Of a stretch of 6,430 nt of DNA, positions 1 through 4,928 are shown in pieces. Made by a program: the position numbers and the translations under genes. Every line of letters begins with the position of its first letter. The stretch's first letter is position 1. Under the pieces are notes generated by a model. The model searched no databases. It saw only the letters and a program-made list of their open reading frames with translations, and was not told the DNA's origin. The DNA is from an uncultured Christensenella sp. (GTDB taxonomy: Bacteria; Bacillota; Clostridia; Christensenellales; UBA1242), in NCBI GenBank assembly GCA_949293925.1, contig CASFFI010000045.1:1-6430 (forward strand), read 5' to 3'.

Positions 1-11
1 AGGTCTTATCT

Positions 12-39
12 AAAACAAAGCAAATAATTACTTTGTTTT
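12..39. repeat. Perfect 9-bp inverted repeat at the left edge
   Basis: Arms AAAACAAAG (12-20) and CTTTGTTTT (31-39) are exact reverse complements around a 10-base loop. T-rich sequence follows on the plus strand, so this could be a weak terminator of a gene left of the window. The stem has only two G:C-type pairs, so the terminator role is uncertain. Confidence 0.45.
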
Positions 40-64
40 GTTAGTTTATTTTATTTTAGTATTT

Positions 65-89
65 TTACTTTTTTGTGTCAAAAAAGTAA
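65..89. repeat. Perfect 10-bp hairpin of the TTACTTTT/AAAAGTAA type
   Basis: Arms TTACTTTTTT (65-74) and AAAAAAGTAA (80-89) pair perfectly around the loop GTGTC. The arms resemble those of the hairpin at 965-993, so the two delimit the repeat block with related palindromes. There is no T-run immediately downstream on the plus strand, and the stem is almost all A:T, so it is not a convincing terminator. Confidence 0.6.
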
Positions 90-95
90 CAAAAA

Positions 96-448
96 ACCAA
101 TTCAAATACACTCGTTTCACGAGTCTATTTGGGCTTTTATTACATTTAACCCAGTTTAAATTCCTATAATTACCAAAGTCTAATTACATCATCTTTAATA
201 AATTATTTTGTGAAATTAGAATGAAAACGAACCAATTCAAATATACTAGTTTCTCGAGTGTATTTGGACTTTTATCACATTTAACCTAGTTTAAATTCCT
301 ATAATTACGAAAGTCTAATTACATCATCTTTAATAAATTATTTTGTAGAAATTAGAATGAAAACGAACCAATTCAAATATACTAGTTTCTCGAGTCTATT
401 TGGGCTTTTATTACATTTAACCCAGTTTAAATTGCCATAATTATCAAG
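96..448. repeat. 135-136 bp tandem direct repeat, about 2.6 copies, each with an internal hairpin
   Basis: Three units begin with ACCAATTCAAATA at 96, 231 and 367. Unit 1 (96-230, 135 bp) and unit 2 (231-366, 136 bp) differ by my count at eight positions plus one inserted base. Unit 3 follows the same sequence to about 448 and then diverges. Near the start of each unit is a hairpin with 12-base arms and a 5-base loop (103-114/120-131, 238-249/255-266, 374-385/391-402), with one or two imperfect pairs, followed by a GGCTTTT or GGACTTTT tract. No unit contains an open frame. Unit 3 is a mosaic: its left arm and loop match unit 2, while the sequence after the loop matches unit 1. The function is unknown; it looks like an intergenic repeat family. 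Confidence 0.9.
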
Positions 449-532
449 TTTTATTACATTTTAAATTACTATGCTTTAAAATCGTTTTATTAAAAGTTAT
501 TTTTTATGACATTTTTATGTTATTTCATAATA

Positions 533-559
533 AAAAAGTAGTGTTTTGAACTACTTTTT
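533..559. terminator. Possible bidirectional terminator hairpin
   Basis: A 10-bp stem pairs 533-542 (AAAAAGTAGT) with 550-559 (ACTACTTTTT) around a 7-base loop. The A-run on the left and T-run on the right are part of the stem base, which is the arrangement of a weak bidirectional intrinsic terminator. The only neighbouring gene that could be terminated is lexA, about 450 bases away on the minus strand, so the biological role is uncertain. Confidence 0.4.
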
Positions 560-579
560 CATTCTTATTGTGTATTTTT

Positions 580-594
580 GCAACTTTAAGTTGC
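580..594. repeat. Short 6-bp hairpin
   Basis: GCAACT (580-585) and AGTTGC (589-594) form a tight stem around a 3-base loop, followed by TGTATTTTTA. It is one of the few GC-containing stems in this block. It lies 21 bases after the previous hairpin. A role as terminator is possible but unproven. Confidence 0.35.
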
Positions 595-683
595 TGTATT
601 TTTATTGTAAATTCTATAATTTATTTATAATGTCTATCAAATTAAATTAAAATTATCGTATTCTTTTACGCAAAACCATCACA

Positions 684-971
684 CTATTTTATGTATAGTT
701 TACTTTTATAATACATTGTATTAATTTAATTAATGTGTTCTATGTTGCAGTTATATTTTATTTGTTTTTATATGTATTGATTTATTAAGTCAACGTGTTC
801 TTTTGTGTTACTATGATTATTGCTATTTTATGTATAGTTTTACTTTTATAATAGTTTGTATTGATTTAATTGTCATGTTCTTTTGCGTTACTTTATTTAT
901 TGATTATTTAATGTATAGGTTTGATTTTATGTCGGTTGCAATAACACATTAACGTGTTCTTTTGTGTTACT
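684..971. repeat. Degenerate ~80 bp repeat, about four copies
   Basis: Two motifs recur in fixed order. The first, CTATTTTATGTATAG, is seen at 684 and 823, with a diverged version near 904. The second, GTGTTCTTTTGTGTTACT or a close variant, is seen at 735, 795, 875 and 954. The two motifs begin 50-52 bases apart in the units starting at 684, 823 and 904. The unit around 754-822 is shorter and lacks a clear first motif. Units at 684 and 823 each contain TATAAT, which may be chance in this base composition. No coding potential is visible, and the family is not related by eye to the 135 bp repeat. Confidence 0.7.
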
Positions 972-1005
972 TTTCTATCAAAGAAAAGTAACAAAGAAAA
1001 GTAAC
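965..1005. repeat. Strong 12-bp hairpin plus duplicated arm just downstream of lexA
   Basis: TGTTACTTTTCT (965-976) pairs perfectly with AGAAAAGTAACA (982-993) around the loop ATCAA. The right arm is then repeated in tandem: AAAGAAAAGTAAC occurs at 980-992 and again at 993-1005, so two alternative pairings are possible. The element lies 5 bases beyond the lexA stop codon and may stabilise or end the lexA transcript. On the lexA strand, however, no T-run follows the stem, so it is not a textbook intrinsic terminator. It also overlaps the last copy of the ~80 bp repeat. Confidence 0.65.
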
Positions 1006-1010
1006 AAAAA

Positions 1011-1607
1011 CTATTTAATGTTATTTCTGATAAGGCCTACGACTTTGCCCAAGATAGTAACATTTTTAGCATAGATAGGTTCCATAAAGTTATTTTCTGG
1101 TTGTAGTCTAATTATACCATTTTCTTTAAAGAATCTTTTAACTGTTGCTTCCGAGTCTATCATAGCGACCACGATTTCGCCATTTTGAGCAGTTGATTGT
1201 TTAGAAACCACGACATAATCACCATTACAGATTCCTATATTTATCATACTTTCGCCTTTAACGCGCAAGCAGAACATATCATAACCCTTAAATAGATGTG
1301 ATGAAAAATAGAAGGTATCTACCACATTTTCATAAGCGGTAATAGGTGTTCCTGCTGCAATAGTGCCTATTACATCAAGGCTTAAAACATTATCCGTTGA
1401 ATTTTCATCACTAACGATTTCGATTGCTCTATTTTTAGATTTTTCGCGAGAAATTTTACCTTGTTTTTCAAGTTTATCCAAGTAATATTTAGCAGTAGAG
1501 GTAGAGGCATATTTTAGACCTGAACAAATTTCTCTTACAGTGGGAGGGTAATTATTTTTCTTTTTATAGTCAATAATAAACTCCAAAACTTTATTTTCAT
1601 TATTCAT
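1011..1607 (-). CDS. lexA: LexA, SOS-response transcriptional repressor and self-cleaving protease
   Basis: LexA binds operators of DNA-damage genes as a dimer and is inactivated when RecA filaments stimulate its self-cleavage. The protein is 198 aa, normal for the family. Residues 1-65 form the winged-helix DNA-binding domain, with the family signature YPPTVREI at 20-27 and the recognition helix around 35-48. A linker follows to about residue 77. The cleavage site is Ala85-Gly86 in IAAGTP. The S24-family catalytic pair is Ser120 in KGESM and Lys157 in ATVKRFF, so all active-site residues are intact. The start was chosen at 1607 because AGGAG lies 5 bases upstream. An in-frame ATG 20 codons further up (1667) falls inside the operator and upstream of the promoter -10, so it cannot be on the mRNA. 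Expression is probably autoregulated, and the divergent neighbour is a tyrosine recombinase. Confidence 0.97.
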   Translation of the reverse strand: MNNENKVLEFIIDYKKKNNYPPTVREICSGLKYASTSTAKYYLDKLEKQGKISREKSKNRAIEIVSDENSTDNVLSLDVIGTIAAGTPITAYENVVDTFYFSSHLFKGYDMFCLRVKGESMINIGICNGDYVVVSKQSTAQNGEIVVAMIDSEATVKRFFKENGIIRLQPENNFMEPIYAKNVTILGKVVGLIRNNIK

Positions 1608-1612
1608 AAAAA

Positions 1613-1617
1613 CTCCT
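1613..1617 (-). promoter_or_regulatory. lexA ribosome binding site
   Basis: AGGAG on the minus strand, separated by five T's from the ATG at 1605-1607. This site decides the start codon in favour of the shorter, 198-residue LexA. Confidence 0.9.
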
Positions 1618-1635
1618 AAAGATAACTTCCAAGAT

Positions 1636-1663
1636 ATTATAGCACAAAAAATTGAATTGTCAA
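1636..1663 (-). promoter_or_regulatory. lexA promoter, sigma-A type
   Basis: On the minus strand a perfect -35 TTGACA (1663-1658) and a perfect -10 TATAAT (1641-1636) are separated by 16 bases. Transcription would start near 1629, giving a leader of roughly 20 bases. Perfect boxes suggest a strong promoter that needs repression, in keeping with the overlapping LexA operator. Confidence 0.9.
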
Positions 1664-1674
1664 ACATTTGTTCT
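1661..1674 (-). promoter_or_regulatory. LexA operator (Cheo-box type)
   Basis: Read on the minus strand, AGAACAAATGTTTG agrees at 13 of 14 positions with the gram-positive LexA consensus CGAACRNRYGTTYG; only the first base differs. It overlaps the first three bases of the lexA -35 box, so bound LexA should block RNA polymerase. This indicates autorepression. It is the only good LexA site I find in the window. Confidence 0.85.
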
Positions 1675-1687
1675 ACAAATTTTCAAT

Positions 1688-1708
1688 TTAATCTAAAATA
1701 TAGATTAA
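1688..1708. repeat. Palindrome in the lexA-recombinase intergenic region
   Basis: TTAATCTA (1688-1695) and TAGATTAA (1701-1708) are exact reverse complements around AAATA. A second small palindrome, TGAAATATTTTCA, follows at 1716-1728. The spacing, two short arms around a ~5-base centre, is compatible with a binding site for a dimeric regulator or with a tyrosine recombinase core site, for which 6-8 base centres are usual. It does not match known dif consensus sequences by eye. Confidence 0.5.
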
Positions 1709-1758
1709 TTATATTTGAAATATTTTCATTTCGATTATTTATATTTGATATAAAATCT

Positions 1759-1787
1759 TTTACTTTTAAATTTTAATTTGATAAAAT
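1759..1787 (+). promoter_or_regulatory. Candidate recombinase promoter, possibly giving a leaderless mRNA
   Basis: TTTACT (1759-1764) and TAAAAT (1782-1787) are separated by 17 bases. A start site seven bases beyond the -10 would fall on the A of the recombinase ATG at 1794. No Shine-Dalgarno sequence is visible before that ATG, which fits a leaderless or near-leaderless transcript. The boxes are imperfect and the region is AT-rich, so a chance match is possible. Confidence 0.5.
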
Positions 1788-1793
1788 CTTGTT

Positions 1794-2837
1794 ATGGCAA
1801 TAGGGTATTATATAGATAGAAATAAGAAAAATTTAAGAAAATTAAATGATTTATTAATGGAATTACCTGATATATGCAGTGTATATTTTATTGGGATTTC
1901 GAATGATACGACACCGCTTACAAGGGTAAATTATGCAAGGGACCTTAAAATATTTTTCAATTATCTAATTGAATTTGAAAAACCTTTTATGAAATTCAAA
2001 ATTAAAGACATTTCTGTACAAGATTTAGACAAAATTGATTCTATGATGATAGAAAGATTTTTAAATTACACATCATATTACGATAAAGTTACAGGGCAAG
2101 TAAGGACTAATACTGAACTAGGAAAATCCAGGAAACTATCCGCCGTCAGAAGTTTTTTAAAATTCTTTTTCGATAAAAATTTAATTTTATCGAATGTAGC
2201 GACAAAAGTAAAAACTCCAAAGATACATTCTAAAGCAATTATAAGGCTTGAAGATGATGAAATGACGGATATAATTGACCGAACAGAGAGTTTACAAGGA
2301 TTTTCATTGCACCAACAAAAGTATAATGACAAATTATCATTAAGAGATACAGCAATAGTTACACTTTTTTTAGGCACAGGCATTCGTGTAAGTGAATGTG
2401 TGGGTTTAAATGTAGAAGACATCAATTTTTCAAATCATAGTTTCAAAGTAATTAGAAAGGGTGGAAATGAATCTATTTTATATTTTAATGAGGAAGTAGA
2501 AGAGGCGTTGAAAAACTATTTAATTTTACGAGAAAGTTATAAACTTCCAGACAGTGAACACGCATTATTTGTCTCCATTCAAAAAAAGCGTATGGGTGTT
2601 CGAGCAATGGAAAAATTAATTACAAAATATGCAAGAATTTCGACTCCTTTAAAACGGATTTCTCCGCATAAATTAAGAAGTACATTTGGAACAAATTTAT
2701 ACAGAAGCACAAATGACATATATGTTGTAGCAGAAGTTTTAGGTCATAAAGATGTAAATACAACAAAGAAGCATTATGCTGACATTTCAGAAGATATAAA
2801 AAAGAAAGCCTCTACAAGCATAAACTTAAGAAAATAA
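1794..2837 (+). CDS. XerS/XerC-like tyrosine recombinase
   Basis: A 347-residue site-specific recombinase that cuts and rejoins DNA through a 3'-phosphotyrosine intermediate. Residues ~25-130 are the SAM-like, core-binding N-terminal domain and ~150-340 the catalytic domain. The complete active site is visible: Arg198 in GTGIRVSE, Lys222 in IRKGG, His292 and Arg295 in PHKLRS, His318 in LGHKD and the nucleophile Tyr328 in KHYAD. The length, and the extra segment around 165-183 before the first catalytic Arg, resemble XerS of streptococci, which resolves chromosome dimers alone at its own dif site. It also resembles a family I know from clostridial chromosomes. No Shine-Dalgarno precedes the ATG, but residues just after it align with family N-termini, so the start is likely right. 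It sits among housekeeping genes and next to lexA, with no phage genes, so it is more probably resident than a mobile-element integrase. Its exact target is unknown. Confidence 0.9.
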   Translation: MAIGYYIDRNKKNLRKLNDLLMELPDICSVYFIGISNDTTPLTRVNYARDLKIFFNYLIEFEKPFMKFKIKDISVQDLDKIDSMMIERFLNYTSYYDKVTGQVRTNTELGKSRKLSAVRSFLKFFFDKNLILSNVATKVKTPKIHSKAIIRLEDDEMTDIIDRTESLQGFSLHQQKYNDKLSLRDTAIVTLFLGTGIRVSECVGLNVEDINFSNHSFKVIRKGGNESILYFNEEVEEALKNYLILRESYKLPDSEHALFVSIQKKRMGVRAMEKLITKYARISTPLKRISPHKLRSTFGTNLYRSTNDIYVVAEVLGHKDVNTTKKHYADISEDIKKKASTSINLRK

Positions 2838-3335
2838 TTATTTATGATTGAAATGTTTTAAAATAAAATATATATTATCTTAAAAATTATAAAAAATATA
2901 TTGTTATAACATTAAAAGGTGCTAATAAATTAAATAAATTAAAAATTTAAAGTGAATATAAAATCAAATATAAAACATTAAAAAATAACTGTTTATTGTA
3001 ACTTTAGATAATTAATAAACATCATATCAATTATGTGTAAAGATATTGTAAAATAGTTTATTTAATATACATAATAAACAATGCTAACATTTAATTTTTT
3101 TAAATTAACAAATAAGATTTATAATTCTATTTGAGAAAGAAGTTATCATTTGTTAGTTATAATTAAATATCGACGTATTAAAGACACATCAAAATGAATA
3201 GTCGCTTGATAATATTAAACATATTCTAAAAAGGTAAATAATAAAAAATATGATTAATTTAATAGTATAAAAAAAGGATATTTGTTTTTTGGGCAGTTTA
3301 ATTGTTTATAATTTAATAGTATAGAATGTAATTAG

Positions 3336-3364
3336 TTGATTTTATAAAAACAATTTGGTATAAT
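3336..3364 (+). promoter_or_regulatory. serS promoter, sigma-A type with extended -10
   Basis: TTGATT (3336-3341), a 17-base spacer, and a perfect TATAAT (3359-3364) preceded by TGG, forming an extended -10 element. The predicted start near 3371 leaves a leader of only about 17 bases. That leaves no room for a T-box or other riboswitch. Confidence 0.85.
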
Positions 3365-3377
3365 ATAGGTCAAATTT

Positions 3378-3382
3378 AGGAG
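3378..3382 (+). promoter_or_regulatory. serS ribosome binding site
   Basis: AGGAG placed five bases before the ATG at 3388; it fixes the start of serS. Confidence 0.9.
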
Positions 3383-3387
3383 AATTT

Positions 3388-4689
3388 ATGATTGATATTA
3401 ATTTAATCAGGACTAATAAAGAATTAGTAAAAAACAATATAAAAAAGAAATTTCAAGATGAAAAATTACCATTAGTTGATGAAGTTGAAAAATTAGATAT
3501 TGAACTTAGAAAGATTCGTTCTGAACGTGACAATTTACGAGCAAAAAGAAACACACTATCTCAACAAATAGGCGAATTAATGCGTCAGGGCAAGAAAAAA
3601 GATGCAGACATTAAAAAAGAAGAGGTTGTATTTAATAATGCACATATTCAAGATTTAGAAAAACAAGAAGATGAGATTTCTAATCGAATAAAGAAGATTA
3701 TGATGACCATACCTAACATTATTGATGACAGTGTGCCTATTGGAAAAGATGACAGTCAAAATGTAGAAATTGAGCGTTTTGGAACGCCCGCCGTCCCAGA
3801 TTTTGAAATTCCATACAACGCAGATATTTTAGAAAGTTTCAATGGACTTGACAAAGAAAGTGCTGGAAGGACTAGTGGCAGTGGTTTTTATTATTTAATG
3901 GGAGACCCTGCAAGACTTGTGTCAGCAATGTTGTCCTATGCTAGAGATTATATGATAGATAAAGGATTTATCTATTGCATTCCGCCATTTATGATTCACA
4001 GTGATGTAGTAAATGGGGTTATGAGTTTTGCTGAAATGGACGCTATGATGTACAAGATAGAAGGGGAAGATTTATATTTAATAGGTACTTCTGAACACTC
4101 TATGATAGGTAAGTTTAAAGGTCAAATATTAAAAGAAAGTGAACTTCCTATTACTATGACTTCATATAGTCCTTGCTTTAGAAAAGAAGTTGGTGCACAC
4201 GGAATAGAAGAAAGAGGAATATATCGTGTTCATCAATTTGAAAAGCAGGAAATGATAGTGATTTGTAAGCCTGAGGACAGTATGAATTGGTATAACAAAA
4301 TGTGGCAATACACAGTTGAAATTTTTAGAAATTTAAATATTCCTGTTAGAACATTAGAGTGTTGCAGTGGTGATTTGGCAGACTTGAAAGTTAAATCTTG
4401 TGATGTTGAAGCGTGGAGTCCAAGGCAAAAGAAATATTTTGAAGTTGGTTCTTGTTCAACATTAGGCGATGCTCAAGCAAGAAGACTAGATATTAGAATA
4501 AAGGGCGAAAAAGGAAATTATTTTGCACATACTCTAAACAATACCGTTTTAGCATCAACAAGGGCTTTAATTGCTTTGATTGAAAACAATTTACAACAAG
4601 ATGGCAGTATAATTGTTCCAAAAGTTTTAATTCCTTATATGGGTGGAAAGGATAGATTATATCCTAAAAATTATCAACAAAAAAACTAA
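3388..4689 (+). CDS. serS: Seryl-tRNA synthetase (SerRS)
   Basis: A class II aminoacyl-tRNA synthetase that activates serine with ATP and loads it onto tRNA-Ser (and tRNA-Sec where present) in the cytoplasm. At 433 aa it has the usual length. Residues ~25-105 form the long antiparallel coiled-coil arm that grips the variable arm of tRNA-Ser. The catalytic core starts near 150. Motif 2 is seen at 263-289 (CFRKE, then RVHQFEKQEM) and motif 3 at 383-400, with its Arg392 in ASTRALIALIEN. TSEHSM at 234-239 replaces the TAE of E. coli-type enzymes. Motif 3 reads LNNTVLAST rather than LNGSGLAVG, features closer to archaeal and eukaryotic SerRS. I know this variant from other clostridia, so it is a family trait and not decay. 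It has its own promoter and terminator and is therefore monocistronic. Confidence 0.97.
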   Translation: MIDINLIRTNKELVKNNIKKKFQDEKLPLVDEVEKLDIELRKIRSERDNLRAKRNTLSQQIGELMRQGKKKDADIKKEEVVFNNAHIQDLEKQEDEISNRIKKIMMTIPNIIDDSVPIGKDDSQNVEIERFGTPAVPDFEIPYNADILESFNGLDKESAGRTSGSGFYYLMGDPARLVSAMLSYARDYMIDKGFIYCIPPFMIHSDVVNGVMSFAEMDAMMYKIEGEDLYLIGTSEHSMIGKFKGQILKESELPITMTSYSPCFRKEVGAHGIEERGIYRVHQFEKQEMIVICKPEDSMNWYNKMWQYTVEIFRNLNIPVRTLECCSGDLADLKVKSCDVEAWSPRQKKYFEVGSCSTLGDAQARRLDIRIKGEKGNYFAHTLNNTVLASTRALIALIENNLQQDGSIIVPKVLIPYMGGKDRLYPKNYQQKN

Positions 4690-4690
4690 T

Positions 4691-4718
4691 AGCACCTTTA
4701 ATTTAAGGTGTTTTTTTT
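4691..4718 (+). terminator. Intrinsic terminator of serS
   Basis: CACCTT (4693-4698) pairs with AAGGTG (4705-4710), extendable outward by G:T and A:T pairs, around a 6-base loop. Eight T's follow at 4711-4718. It begins two bases after the serS stop codon, separating serS from rny transcriptionally. Confidence 0.92.
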
Positions 4719-4866
4719 ATTGTTATTATAGCGTTGATGAAATATTAATGTTATCGAAAAGAATAAATATAAATGTTATTGTGTGTTAAATTGTATTAAA
4801 TATACTATTATTAATTTTGTGAAAATTTGTAATTGTTTTTTATGATTTTATAATTTTATGATTTTA

Positions 4867-4896
4867 TTGACAAATTTGTATTGGTTGTGTTACAAT
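4867..4896 (+). promoter_or_regulatory. rny promoter, sigma-A type
   Basis: A perfect -35 TTGACA (4867-4872) and a near-consensus -10 TACAAT (4891-4896) lie 18 bases apart. The predicted start is near 4903, giving a leader of about 26 bases. The rest of the serS-rny gap (4719-4866) shows only AT-rich sequence with no gene or structure I can support. Confidence 0.82.
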
Positions 4897-4918
4897 CTTT
4901 TTGTGGAAACACTTTAAA

Positions 4919-4922
4919 AGGA
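4919..4922 (+). promoter_or_regulatory. rny ribosome binding site
   Basis: AGGA, within AAAAGGAA, six bases before the ATG at 4929. It supports this start, which also places the membrane anchor at the very N-terminus as expected. Confidence 0.8.
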
Positions 4923-4928
4923 ATAATT

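Larger units (their letters stand above)
1..1010. other. Long non-coding, repeat-rich intergenic block
   Basis: No open reading frame of credible length with a ribosome binding site is visible on either strand. The block is composed of a hairpin at the left edge, a 135 bp direct-repeat array, two terminator-like hairpins near 533-594, a degenerate ~80 bp repeat array, and a strong hairpin just beyond the 3' end of lexA. The first 27 bases could be the last codons of an upstream plus-strand gene ending in TAA at 25-27, but this cannot be established. No tRNA or rRNA is recognisable. Confidence 0.8.
2838..3387. other. AT-rich intergenic gap between recombinase and serS
   Basis: No credible gene is seen; the short frames present lack ribosome binding sites. 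No clear terminator follows the recombinase. A 14-base direct repeat, AATTTAATAGTATA, occurs at 3256-3269 and 3310-3323. A weak all-A:T hairpin lies at 3091-3108. Motifs of the type AATAAAC/GTTTATT recur around 2988-3079. The right end carries the serS promoter and ribosome binding site. There is no T-box leader or tRNA. Confidence 0.7.

Noticed and set aside
1..27. C-terminal end of an upstream gene (frame ending in TAA at 25-27)
   Set aside because: Only eight codons are visible, too few to support a gene, and other frames also end nearby.
96..448. CRISPR array
   Set aside because: Units are about 135 bp, tandem, with no unique spacers of regular size and no cas genes.
96..971. Integron cassette array served by the nearby tyrosine recombinase
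   Set aside because: The repeats enclose no cassette genes, lack attC-type core sites, and the recombinase lacks visible integron-integrase features; it resembles XerS/XerC.
1608..1667. N-terminal extension of LexA by 20 residues from an upstream ATG
   Set aside because: That ATG lies in the operator, upstream of the -10 box and the predicted transcription start. The extension does not resemble LexA, while the inner ATG has AGGAG.
2078..2425. Minus-strand open frame of 115 codons inside the recombinase gene
   Set aside because: It lies fully within a gene with an intact catalytic motif set, has no ribosome binding site, and its protein (Ser-, Val- and Phe-rich) looks like antisense translation.
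3193..3228. Short ATG-started frame in the gap before serS
   Set aside because: Eleven codons with no ribosome binding site; expected by chance.
3000..3387. T-box leader controlling serS
   Set aside because: No T-box core sequence or terminator/antiterminator pair is present, and the promoter lies only about 24 bases before the start codon.
4690..4928. serS and rny as one operon
   Set aside because: A strong intrinsic terminator follows serS and rny has its own promoter with a perfect -35 box.
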